From Paludisphaera rhizosphaerae (GTDB taxonomy: Bacteria; Planctomycetota; Planctomycetia; Isosphaerales; Isosphaeraceae): a stretch of DNA of 50,884 nt. A program made the position numbers and the translations under genes. A model generated the notes under the pieces. The model did no database searches, had not been told where the DNA came from, and saw only the letters and a list, made by a program, of their open reading frames with translations. Below, one piece after another: positions 33,184 to 40,762 of the stretch; position 1 is the first letter of the stretch, and every line of letters begins with the position of its first letter. The stretch is taken from NCBI RefSeq assembly GCF_011065895.1, contig NZ_JAALCR010000038.1, positions 1 to 50,884 of the forward strand, given 5' to 3'.

Positions 33184-33861
33184 ATGCCGGTCTCCACCTC
33201 GAAGAAGACGACGCCGCGATTCGCGACCGTCGCCGACCTGCTGAAGCGCCTCGGCGATATTCCCGCTGAGCGCGTGCGCCTGGATCCATTTCCGGGCATG
33301 GCGACGGAGCGGGACCGGATTGCGGCGGAGAGGCGTGACGATCGGTTGTATGAACTTATCGACGGCGTCCTGGTTGAGAAGGCGACGGGTTCGGAGGAGT
33401 CGTGCTGGACAGCCCTCCTGTGCTGTTACCTGTACGGCCACGTCCTGAAGCATGACCTCGGGATGGTCATGGGCCCCAACGGGCCGGTTCGTCTAGGGCG
33501 TCAACAGGTCCGACAGCCGGACCTGTCCTTCATCTCCTGGGAACGTAATCCCAGATCGAACGCCCGGGGCGAATGCCTCACAGTGGCCCCGGACCTGGCG
33601 GTTCAGGTTCTCAAAAGGACGAACACCCCGGGCGAAATGGCTCGAAGGCTCGACGAGTATTTCCGAACCGGCGTGCGGTTGGTCTGGCTCGTCGACCCTC
33701 GCAAGCGCGAGGTTCGCGTGTACGGCTCGCCCACAGCGCCGGCGGTGGTGCTGACGGCGGCCGACGTGCTCGAGGGCGGCGAGGTCGTCCCTGGCTTTCG
33801 CCTCGCCCTGGGCGAGTGGTTCGCCCAGGCGGAGAGCCGTGGGCCGAAGGGTGGTCGATGA
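33184..33861 (+). CDS. Uma2-family (DUF820) PD-(D/E)xK protein with altered active site
   Basis: A 225-aa protein of the Uma2 family of putative restriction-endonuclease-fold nucleases, greatly expanded in planctomycetes and cyanobacteria. Seen are YELIDGVLVEKATGS, the RQPDLSFIS element with the metal-binding Asp, and EYFRTGVRLVWLVDPRKREV. The strand that normally reads DL-x-VEVLSPSNT here reads DLAVQVLKRTNT, so the family Glu is Gln and the Ser-Pro-Ser is lost; the enzyme may be inactive. GGAGG precedes the ATG. It overlaps the next gene by 4 bp. Confidence 0.85.
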   Translation: MPVSTSKKTTPRFATVADLLKRLGDIPAERVRLDPFPGMATERDRIAAERRDDRLYELIDGVLVEKATGSEESCWTALLCCYLYGHVLKHDLGMVMGPNGPVRLGRQQVRQPDLSFISWERNPRSNARGECLTVAPDLAVQVLKRTNTPGEMARRLDEYFRTGVRLVWLVDPRKREVRVYGSPTAPAVVLTAADVLEGGEVVPGFRLALGEWFAQAESRGPKGGR

Positions 33862-34565
33862 TCCACATTCTCAAGGGCGGCACCGACGCCGCCGGCATGC
33901 TTCTGTTCGATCCTCAGGCCCTTCCGGAGGATTTCGACGAGAGGACCCGCGGCGAGGCGGCGCAAACTCTGGAGGAGGCGGCCCGTGAGGGGAGGCTCTT
34001 CCGGCTGGAGCCCGGCGGGAACGGCTCGTACTCGCTGGGCCTCTGCGTCGGCGAGGAGCCGCCGGAGGATGTCGCCGACTTCCTCCGGCTTGTGGACGAG
34101 GCGGACCGACTGATCGTCCGCAACCGCTTGTTCTTCGCCGGGATTGAGTACGGCTTCCGCGACGACGGTTCGTTCCTGGCCAAACACCCGCACATGGGCG
34201 AGTACGCCGACGTACCGCCCGGGACGTACCGGCTCCGGCTTTTCGTGGCCGATTATCCCGAGGGGATCGTCGAGGACCGCCTGCGCGGGCGGGTCGCCGG
34301 CGCGGCGGTCTGGCTCGACGGAATCATGCGGCGGTTCCTGCTGCCGATCGGCAGCCTGGGGGCGATCGCCGGCATGATCGGCCTGGCCCTGATGGGCTGG
34401 CGCGAGTGGCGCGTTACGGCGCTCCCCGTCAGCCTCGCTATGGTCCTCCCCGCCTTCGTCGTCTCGCTCCTGCCCGCCTATCGCGAGGCTCGCGAAGCCC
34501 GCCGCGACGTCGAGGACGGCCTGCCTGACTACTGGGCCGTGCTGGAACGAGTCTCTGACGCCTGA
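33858..34565 (+). CDS. Membrane protein coupled to the Uma2-like gene, unknown
   Basis: A 235-aa protein beginning inside the Uma2 stop (ATGA overlap), so translated with it. The first ~150 residues are soluble (HILKGGTDAAGMLLFDPQAL; RLVDEADRLIVRNRLFFAGI; PPGTYRLRLFVADYPEGIVE), and two membrane helices follow (FLLPIGSLGAIAGMIGLALM; VTALPVSLAMVLPAFVVSLL). The C-terminal helix is charged. No known family recognised. Function unknown; the next gene converges with a 4-bp gap. Confidence 0.75.
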   Translation: MIHILKGGTDAAGMLLFDPQALPEDFDERTRGEAAQTLEEAAREGRLFRLEPGGNGSYSLGLCVGEEPPEDVADFLRLVDEADRLIVRNRLFFAGIEYGFRDDGSFLAKHPHMGEYADVPPGTYRLRLFVADYPEGIVEDRLRGRVAGAAVWLDGIMRRFLLPIGSLGAIAGMIGLALMGWREWRVTALPVSLAMVLPAFVVSLLPAYREAREARRDVEDGLPDYWAVLERVSDA

Positions 34566-34569
34566 GCGC

Positions 34570-35007
34570 TCACGCGAGGTCGTCGAACACCTTCGGCTTG
34601 GGCTTGGGCTTGGCGGTCTTGCGTGAAACCATGGCGAACATCGGCGGCAGCGCCGGGACTCCGTAGATGAGGATGAAGGTCGCTACGAGCCACTGATCCG
34701 CCATGGCGAACTGGACGGCGGCGATCGGCAGGCAGATCATCAACAAGACGCCGACGACCCACGGCGGAACCGGGATCGGGCGGTTCGCCCAGAGGAGCCT
34801 GGCGACCCAGAAGGCAAGGACCAGAATCGGGCCGACCACGGCGACGGCCGTCAGGATCCCCCACCGGCCCGAGGCCAGCGACGCAGCCGTGCCGACGGCC
34901 AGAATCAACCCCATCAGCCCCGCCAGGCCGAAGAGGATCACTGCCAGAGCCCGCGTGAGTATCTGATCTCGTCGATCGGATGCCGCGTACGTTGGGGGAT
35001 TCATCAT
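34570..35007 (-). CDS. Multi-pass membrane protein, unknown (145 aa)
   Basis: Near-consensus AGGAGG five bases before the ATG. The product has hydrophobic segments at about 17-40, 50-70, 80-98 and 105-125, and a lysine/proline-rich cytoplasmic-looking tail (RKTAKPKPKPKVFDDLA). It lies between a convergent gene and a co-directional pseudopilin gene 85 bp upstream. Nothing ties it to a process. Confidence 0.75.
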   Translation of the reverse strand: MMNPPTYAASDRRDQILTRALAVILFGLAGLMGLILAVGTAASLASGRWGILTAVAVVGPILVLAFWVARLLWANRPIPVPPWVVGVLLMICLPIAAVQFAMADQWLVATFILIYGVPALPPMFAMVSRKTAKPKPKPKVFDDLA

Positions 35008-35091
35008 CGCACCCTCCTTTTGCTCGTGGCTTCGTCGCCGCGGCGCGATTATTGAACCCCGCTTCGGAATTCCGAGATCCGTCGCTTCACG

Positions 35092-35961
35092 TCAGTAGGC
35101 GTCGGCCCCGACGACCTCGCCCCCCGCTCGGCTGGAGAGGGCCTGGTAGATGGACAGGTTGATCGACGCCTTGAGGAACCGGACGGAGCCGTCGCCGAAG
35201 AGCATGTTGATGCCGCCGGGGTGTCGACAGGCGGCGTCCTGGTCGTTCATGTCGCGGGAATTGGGGACGTGGCTGGACTGGAAGAGCGTCGTGTGGGCGT
35301 GGTCGTCGTCCGGTTCCTCCTTCACGGCGCCGATCCAGACGGTCTCGGCGTCGAAGTGGTCGTGCGAGCCGATCTCCACGGCGAACGTCCCGTTGTGCCG
35401 CTCGGAGGCCGCGAGCGTTTGCGAGAGGCCGTCGGTCACGTCGCTGAAGCTCACCACCGTGTTGCGCTGGAAGAGGCCCCGACGGTCCGTCGGGTCGGCG
35501 TCCATGCTCCCGGGGCCGAACGAGGCGACGTAGCTGGAATCGGCGTAGCGGAAGCCGTCGCGCTCCAGGAACTTCCCCGGCGAGGTCTCGTCCGACGGGC
35601 AGAGGTAGAACGAGATCGGAGTCGTCGCCGTCGTCGAGTTCACCCCGTTCCAGAGCGGCAGGCTGTAATTCGCCGAATCGAAGAGGGCCCGCTGCTCCAC
35701 CCCCGGCAGGATCATCGCCCCCCAGCCAAACCCCCCTCGGCTGTAATTCGTCGCGAAGACGTAGCCCATCGGCAGCTTGGTGTGGGCATCGTGATAGCCG
35801 TGGAACGCCAGGCCGATCTGCTTCAGGTTGTTCACGCAAGAGATCCGCCGCGCCGCCTCTCGCGCCGCCTGCACCGCCGGCAACAGCAAGGCGATCAACA
35901 CCGCGATGATGGCGATCACGACGAGCAACTCGATCAACGTGAACCCGCGGACTCGACGCAT
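35092..35961 (-). CDS. DUF1559 pseudopilin-like protein
   Basis: A 289-aa protein with a type IV prepilin-like leader: [20 protein letters not shown] with the processing Gly before FTLIE, followed by [14 protein letters not shown]. The DUF1559 domain follows ([19 protein letters not shown]), ending [18 protein letters not shown]. The family is a hallmark of Planctomycetota, with tens to hundreds of paralogues per genome; the roles of most are unknown, though assembly via type II secretion/pilus machinery is assumed from the leader. GGAAGGG lies upstream of the ATG. Confidence 0.96.
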   Translation of the reverse strand: MRRVRGFTLIELLVVIAIIAVLIALLLPAVQAAREAARRISCVNNLKQIGLAFHGYHDAHTKLPMGYVFATNYSRGGFGWGAMILPGVEQRALFDSANYSLPLWNGVNSTTATTPISFYLCPSDETSPGKFLERDGFRYADSSYVASFGPGSMDADPTDRRGLFQRNTVVSFSDVTDGLSQTLAASERHNGTFAVEIGSHDHFDAETVWIGAVKEEPDDDHAHTTLFQSSHVPNSRDMNDQDAACRHPGGINMLFGDGSVRFLKASINLSIYQALSSRAGGEVVGADAY

Positions 35962-36151
35962 GACGAAGCCCTTCCGGAGAGGGAGGCTCAGGCCGGTGAT
36001 ACGAAATTCCGTTTCGTAATATCGCGCCCAGCCCGCTGCCGCAATGGTCCAGTCGATCGCGGTCGACGATTCCGAGCGTCCGTTGACGGATGTCGGACGA
36101 GGGGAGTAGAGTGATGCTCCACGACGGATGTCAGAGTGGCGGAGAGACGAG

Positions 36152-36754
36152 ATGCCCAGGGTGAGTTCCCGGAAGCGGCCGTCGAAGGAGCCCGAGCGGA
36201 TGGGGATCGGCGCGGCGATGGCCGGGGTCGGACTCGTGGCGTTCGGACTGGCGTTCCTGCGAGGGCGGAACCCGGGGTACGTGGGGGCGTTCGGGCCGCT
36301 GCTGGCGGTGATGCTCTGGATCTTCTTCGAGGGGGTGATCCGTCGTCGTCGGATGGAGGGCTTCCACTATGCGACGGCCATCGTCACCGTGCCGGTCTCG
36401 GGGATGATCGCGCGGTGGATCGCGCTGGGACGGTTCCGACCACTGGGGCCGCTCGCCGGCCTGGCGTCGCCCTGGTTCGTGGGGCTGGGCGAGTTCCTGA
36501 TCGGCGGCGCGATCAGTCTGCTGCTGGGGGTGTCGGCGGGGTGGGTGGTCCGTCGGTTGGAGCAGGCGCGGGGATGGGACCTCGCGCCGATGTTCCGGGG
36601 GGCGGTCGTCGGTTCGTTCCTCGCGGTTCCGATCATGCTCGCCCTCTGGGGGCCGACGTGGAACGACACCTCGACCGTCGAGCGTTCGTGGCAGATCGGT
36701 GCGCTGGCCGCCGGCTTCGTCGCCGGCGGCTTTACCGGAGCGGCGCGGGGGTGA
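36152..36754 (+). CDS. Multi-pass membrane protein, unknown (200 aa)
   Basis: After a short basic N-terminus ([20 protein letters not shown]) come about five hydrophobic segments, including [54 protein letters not shown] and [16 protein letters not shown]. The ATG with GGAG at 7-nt spacing is chosen over the one eight codons upstream. No domain recognised. A REPIN-like element follows 28 bp after the stop. Confidence 0.7.
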   Translation: MPRVSSRKRPSKEPERMGIGAAMAGVGLVAFGLAFLRGRNPGYVGAFGPLLAVMLWIFFEGVIRRRRMEGFHYATAIVTVPVSGMIARWIALGRFRPLGPLAGLASPWFVGLGEFLIGGAISLLLGVSAGWVVRRLEQARGWDLAPMFRGAVVGSFLAVPIMLALWGPTWNDTSTVERSWQIGALAAGFVAGGFTGAARG

Positions 36755-36782
36755 CGGTTCAGGACGGCTCCGAGATCAGCGC

Positions 36783-36879
36783 GGGTGCCATGGCCACGCT
36801 TGCGTGGCCATGAACCGGTGTGGGAGGACCGCGAGACCGTCGCCGATCGCATGGCCACGCAAGCGTGGCCATGGCACCC
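36783..36879. repeat. REPIN-like inverted repeat element, copy 1 (97 bp)
   Basis: The ends are GGGTGCCATGGCCACGC and its inverse complement GCGTGGCCATGGCACCC. Each end is itself a hairpin: CATGGCCACGC-TT-GCGTGGCCATG on the left and the AA-loop version on the right, around a ~37-bp centre. An equal-length copy lies at 40433-40529. This is the doublet form of bacterial REP sequences, normally mobilised by a RAYT transposase encoded elsewhere. Confidence 0.85.
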
Positions 36880-36957
36880 AGGTCAGCTCCTCGTCCGGTG
36901 TGTGAGTGGGCTCAAGAAAAGTGGCGGGTTGTCAGGTGGCGGCGCGGGGATGACGGC

Positions 36958-38844
36958 TCAGGAAGCCGGCTCTGAGATCAGCGCCGCTTTGCGCAAGACC
37001 AGCGCCTCCGCGGGGGGCTGTTCGACGCGGAGGGCGCCCAGGCCCAGGTCGACGACGCCTCCCACGCGGCGTTCCAGGTCGGTCAGGTCGCGGTCGAGGG
37101 CGGAGAGGGCCTCGGCGTGGGTCCGGACCGAGGCGCAGGCCTCGGCGGCGTCTCGGCAGAGGGAGTCCAGCAGCGGGGCCTTCGCCAGGCGCTCGACGAC
37201 GGCCTTCAGGTCCTGGTCGAGCCCCCGGTTGAGCCGGTGCAGCAGGATCGCGCCGATCGCCACGCCCCACAGGAGGCACCAGAAGAGCGCCTGGAAGACG
37301 AAGTCCAGGCCGAGCAACTGCGAACCCTGGATCATGTGGTCATAGAAGAAATTCTTGGCCATGTGCAGGACGAGCCAGGCCGGGAGCAGGGCGAAGAGGA
37401 CTTCGAAGACGAGGTGCGTGGTTTTGCCGGCCAGGCGGGCCACGCGCTTCTCGACGACCTCATTGATCTCGGCGTCGAGCCGGCGGTAGACGTCGACGGC
37501 GACTGTGGCGAGCTGCTCGGCGGAGAAGTCGCCGCCGTCGTCGCCGGGGGCGGGGCGGATCTGGGCCTCGTTCTCGTAGCCTTGCAGGACCGTCCGCGCG
37601 TGGGCGAGGTCGCCTTCGGTCAGGCCGAGGTCGGCCTCGGCCGTCAGCGCGGCGGCGGCGCGGCTCTCGCGCCATTTCTCGCCGACCATCGACACGGCCG
37701 TCCAGCCGCCCGCGAGGATCGCCTGCGTGGGCGTCCGGGCGCGGAGGAGGATCAACGATCGGATCAGCGTCCCGGCCGCCGACCAGAGGCCGATCAGCGA
37801 GGCCAGCGGGCCCGCGCCCCACGTCTGGTTGAGTTGCCGCAGGACCCGGGACCGCCAGAGCCGGCGGTTGGCGTCGATCCGCTCGGACATCTTGGCGGCG
37901 ATCTTGGCGGAGAGCCGGGCGCGCTCGTGGGCCATGGCGGATTCCAGCTTGGCTACCTTCGCCATGCCGGCGTCGACGGGCGTGCGGATCGCCCCCAGCA
38001 GCCAGCCGTAGAGGCCCAGCAGGTTGGCGCGTCGGATCCGGTGCCGGGCGCGGCTGGCCAGTTCGTGCTCCAGCAGGTCGCGGAACTTGGCGAAGTCTGC
38101 GTCAACGGGCTCGCCGCGCTCCTGGGCCTTGAGGGCCTCGGCGGCGTCCAGGCGGAAGACCTCCGGCACGCGCAGGCCGAGCGTATCCAGGTAGCGGCGG
38201 AGGTCGGGCCGGTTGTCGTGGTCGACCGACGCGTGCGTCTGGACGAACAGGATCTGCCGCCCCGGCGCGTTCCGCTTCAGCTCCTGGCCGACGACGTGCG
38301 ACTTGTACTTCTGCGAGGTCGCCGTGTGGACCATCACGTCGCAGTGGGGCATCACCGCGCGGAGGATGTCCAGATGCCGCTCACCCCCCTGCCCGTCTTC
38401 CGGGTCCTGCGTGTCCGGGTCAGGGCAGTCGATCAGGATCATCTGTTCGAGCAAGGGGATGTTCAGGCGATGGATCTCAATGGAGTCCTCGCCCAGCCCG
38501 AGGAACGAAGGGTCGACGTCGGGATGGCAGGCGACGACCGCTCGTCGCGTCATCGGCCGGAACTCCTTCCCCGCCCGGCTGACCCGCCTTCCCAGCAGCG
38601 CATTGAAGAGCGTGCTCTTCCCCGTCCCCGACCCGCCCATGAACCCGACCACCAGCGCGCGGTCGAGGTCGATCTCCGGCACGCACAGCCGAGCGTCCAG
38701 CCGAGCGACCAGCCCCTTCGCCTCTTCAAAGGGCGGCCAAACCGGCGCGTCCTTCGCCCAGGCCGTCAGCCGTTGGTGCAGACGATCGAAGCCGGCGAGC
38801 AGATGCTCGCGCTCCCAATCCGCCTTGGTGAATCGGTCGGCCAT
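36958..38844 (-). CDS. Large dynamin-like GTPase A
   Basis: A 628-aa protein. The GTPase domain starts near residue 65 with VVGFMGGSGTGKSTLFNALL (P-loop); ILIDCPDPDTQDP is the G3 element. The usual NKxD is not clear (QTHASVDHD occupies that place). A helical stalk-like region at about 270-480 is followed by two hydrophobic segments (VFEVLFALLPAWLVLHMA; VFQALFWCLLWGVAIGAILL) and a terminal coiled region. The architecture is that of bacterial dynamin-like membrane-remodelling GTPases. ATG chosen with AGGTG upstream; a GTG four codons earlier is the alternative. It follows hipT by 12 bp. Confidence 0.85.
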   Translation of the reverse strand: MADRFTKADWEREHLLAGFDRLHQRLTAWAKDAPVWPPFEEAKGLVARLDARLCVPEIDLDRALVVGFMGGSGTGKSTLFNALLGRRVSRAGKEFRPMTRRAVVACHPDVDPSFLGLGEDSIEIHRLNIPLLEQMILIDCPDPDTQDPEDGQGGERHLDILRAVMPHCDVMVHTATSQKYKSHVVGQELKRNAPGRQILFVQTHASVDHDNRPDLRRYLDTLGLRVPEVFRLDAAEALKAQERGEPVDADFAKFRDLLEHELASRARHRIRRANLLGLYGWLLGAIRTPVDAGMAKVAKLESAMAHERARLSAKIAAKMSERIDANRRLWRSRVLRQLNQTWGAGPLASLIGLWSAAGTLIRSLILLRARTPTQAILAGGWTAVSMVGEKWRESRAAAALTAEADLGLTEGDLAHARTVLQGYENEAQIRPAPGDDGGDFSAEQLATVAVDVYRRLDAEINEVVEKRVARLAGKTTHLVFEVLFALLPAWLVLHMAKNFFYDHMIQGSQLLGLDFVFQALFWCLLWGVAIGAILLHRLNRGLDQDLKAVVERLAKAPLLDSLCRDAAEACASVRTHAEALSALDRDLTDLERRVGGVVDLGLGALRVEQPPAEALVLRKAALISEPAS

Positions 38845-38856
38845 TGGCAGGGTCAC

Positions 38857-39855
38857 CTATCTTCGCGAATCGGAGTAAGAATAGGAAAAGGCCTTGGTTC
38901 GATCGTCGACATGCTTCCTGTACGATTCCTTGCACTCGTCCGAAAGCCGCGAGGAATCGATGAGGGAAAACACGTCGGGCCTTTTGGCGATGAAGGCTTC
39001 GAGGATGCGCCTGGAACGGGTCTCGACGAGATCGAGCCTCCGGGCGAACTCCACGAAGTCATCGTAGGCGTAAAAGCCGTTCGCCTTGTAGCTCTCCGTC
39101 TCAAATCCATCCGCGAACAGATCGAGGGCGGTTTGCGACTCCCCCGGCAGGTGCAACCGCGTGTTCAGCAGGTCGTAAGCCGGAGTCAGGGCGTACGCGC
39201 CGGTCAGGTTGCTCCTGATGAGCGAGAAGTTCTTCGCATGGGCGTCGCCGTTATGGACGAGGTAGTTGAAGGCCACCAGCGCGAAATACCGTTCCAGATC
39301 CACCTTGGACGTGGGGACGTAGCGTCGGATCAGTCGGCCGATTTCCTCGTAGGAGAAGTCGTACTTGTAGTTCTTGCCGTGAGTCTCCTCGGACCTGGAC
39401 GCGATCTGGGCGAAATCCTCTTGGAGCAAGCGACTGCCATCAGCCTGGACGTCGAAACGGCGTACGAGGTACGCGACCTCCCCATCGCTGAAGGATACCA
39501 GCGCGTTCTCCGCCACGGCGATCTTGAACACCCGGCGGGCGATCTGCATCGTCAGGTGCTCATTGATCGGGACCATGTCCAGCCGATCGAACGACCCATG
39601 CGGCCTGGGCTTGAGGATATACTGTCCACCCGCCGCCGCCATCTCCAGTTTGCCGTCTCTCAGGGCGAGCGGAATCTTGGTCTGGACGCCCGATATCGAC
39701 ATCCGTCCGGAAACGTCCTCGCGCTTCGCTCGATCGTAATCCGGGCGCGAGAAGGGTAGCTCGAAGGGGACTTTCTTGCCGTCGAAGAGTCGTTTGCGAC
39801 ACGGGGCGCAGAAGGTCGCCTGATCGGCCTTGAGACAGCCCGGGCACCGCGTCAT
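38857..39855 (-). CDS. hipT: HipT-type toxin kinase (HipA family)
   Basis: A 332-aa HipA-like Ser/Thr kinase lacking the N-subdomain-1, which is encoded separately upstream. Seen are the glycine-rich loop GRMSISGVQTKIPL with the S-I-S pair (S53, S55) characteristic of HipT autophosphorylation sites, the nucleotide-binding ILKPRPHG, catalytic HNGDAHAKN (D204) and metal-binding TPAYDLLN (D228). The N-terminus has a four-Cys motif CPGC...CAPC, probably a zinc knuckle. Known HipT/HipA toxins phosphorylate aminoacyl-tRNA synthetases. Its ATG overlaps the hipS stop (ATGA), so translation is coupled. Confidence 0.9.
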   Translation of the reverse strand: MTRCPGCLKADQATFCAPCRKRLFDGKKVPFELPFSRPDYDRAKREDVSGRMSISGVQTKIPLALRDGKLEMAAAGGQYILKPRPHGSFDRLDMVPINEHLTMQIARRVFKIAVAENALVSFSDGEVAYLVRRFDVQADGSRLLQEDFAQIASRSEETHGKNYKYDFSYEEIGRLIRRYVPTSKVDLERYFALVAFNYLVHNGDAHAKNFSLIRSNLTGAYALTPAYDLLNTRLHLPGESQTALDLFADGFETESYKANGFYAYDDFVEFARRLDLVETRSRRILEAFIAKRPDVFSLIDSSRLSDECKESYRKHVDDRTKAFSYSYSDSRR

Positions 39856-40181
39856 GACGAGGCCACCTCCTCGACCGTAACGCCTCCGATCGTCTCCACC
39901 TCGCAGGTCTTCAGGAGCCGCGTGAAATGGTCGTCCTCGTCGATCTTCAGGGCTCGACACTGGAACGCCTTGTCCTCTCCTTCCGCCATCAATCCGAAAA
40001 AGAACGGGAAGAGGATCGATGACTCGAAGGGGGCTTCCCGCTTGGGGAAGGAGAGACTGATGGCGGGGAGCCTGGGATCGACCAGATAGCCCGGCGCGTA
40101 CTGGAAGCGGTAGACGCCGGCGTGGCCCTTGGTCAGCACGCCCGCGAACACTCCCCGGCAGTACACGTTAGCTTGACGCAT
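39852..40181 (-). CDS. hipS: HipS-type antitoxin (HipA N-subdomain 1)
   Basis: A 109-aa protein equivalent to the N-terminal subdomain of HipA: RQANVYCRGVFAGVLTKGHA, YRFQYAPGYL, PAISLSFPKREAPFES and LFPFFFGLMAEGEDKAFQCR. In the E. coli O127 hipBST operon HipS is the actual antitoxin that inhibits HipT. The start ATG lies inside hipB (14-bp overlap) and the end overlaps hipT by 4 bp. Confidence 0.88.
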   Translation of the reverse strand: MRQANVYCRGVFAGVLTKGHAGVYRFQYAPGYLVDPRLPAISLSFPKREAPFESSILFPFFFGLMAEGEDKAFQCRALKIDEDDHFTRLLKTCEVETIGGVTVEEVASS

Positions 40182-40386
40182 CGATCGACTTTTCCGCCAG
40201 TTGCAGTTCCAGGCCCAGGACATCCGCGATCTTGGCAAGCTGGTTGATCGTCGGATTCGCCCGGCCGTTCTCGAGGTCGGTCAGGCCTCGCAGCGTCACC
40301 CCGGCGAGTTCGGCGAGGTCCCTTTGACGCAGGCGCAGGTTCTTCCGCCGCTGGCGGAGCCTCTCCCCTATTTCGTGGTTCGTCAT
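40168..40386 (-). CDS. hipB: HipB-type HTH regulator
   Basis: A 72-aa Xre/Cro-like helix-turn-helix protein: IGERLRQRRKNLRLRQRDLA, ELAGVTLRGLTDLENGRANP, TINQLAKIADVLGLELQL. It should bind operators in the upstream ~375 bp and repress the operon, and help HipS neutralise HipT. The first ATG preceded by GGGGG is chosen; the longer in-frame extension is translated REPIN sequence and is not part of the gene. Confidence 0.92.
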   Translation of the reverse strand: MTNHEIGERLRQRRKNLRLRQRDLAELAGVTLRGLTDLENGRANPTINQLAKIADVLGLELQLAEKSIDASS

Positions 40387-40432
40387 GGATTCTGACACCC
40401 CCCGCTCGACACCGTCAAAGAGGGTCGGACCT

Positions 40433-40529
40433 GGGTACCAAGGCCACGCTTGCGTGGCCATGAACCGCCGTGGGACGGTTGCACGACCATCGCCGATCGC
40501 ATGGCCACGCAAGCGTGGCCATGGCACCC
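40433..40529. repeat. REPIN-like inverted repeat element, copy 2 (97 bp)
   Basis: Same structure and length as 36783-36879, in the same orientation: the left end is GGGTACCAAGGCCACGC (degenerate) and the right end GCGTGGCCATGGCACCC. It lies 47 bp upstream of hipB, so it may affect its transcription. Together the copies bracket GTPase A and hipBST. Confidence 0.85.
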
Positions 40530-40762
40530 CAACACTGCCTGGAAATGTGTTCCAGCGGTATTGAGCGAGACACGTCTGGGCTTTTCCTCTGTCGGCGTGC
40601 GTACTGCTATGCGCTTTTATTTACTTCTCAACCCACGCTGAACGTCTCGTGGGGAAAAGTGTATTGCACTGCGCTTTCGAAGAAGTGTAGGCGGTGGTTG
40701 CCTGAATGGCAATCCAGATGTGCGTTGAAGTGCGCTTTTGCTGATTCAGTCGAAGTTGGTTT
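40530..40762 (-). promoter_or_regulatory. AT-richer hipBST leader region
   Basis: This gap between GTPase B and the REPIN is clearly less GC-rich than the rest of the window. It has three TGCGCTTT units (about 40610-40620, 40669-40676, 40731-40738). It should contain the hipBST promoter and possibly HipB operators, but no confident -35/-10 pair or operator palindrome was identified. Confidence 0.4.

Noticed and set aside
37117-39759. 880-aa plus-strand ORF across GTPase A and hipT
   Set aside because: It crosses two well-supported minus-strand genes and has no recognisable domain; a third-position GC artefact.
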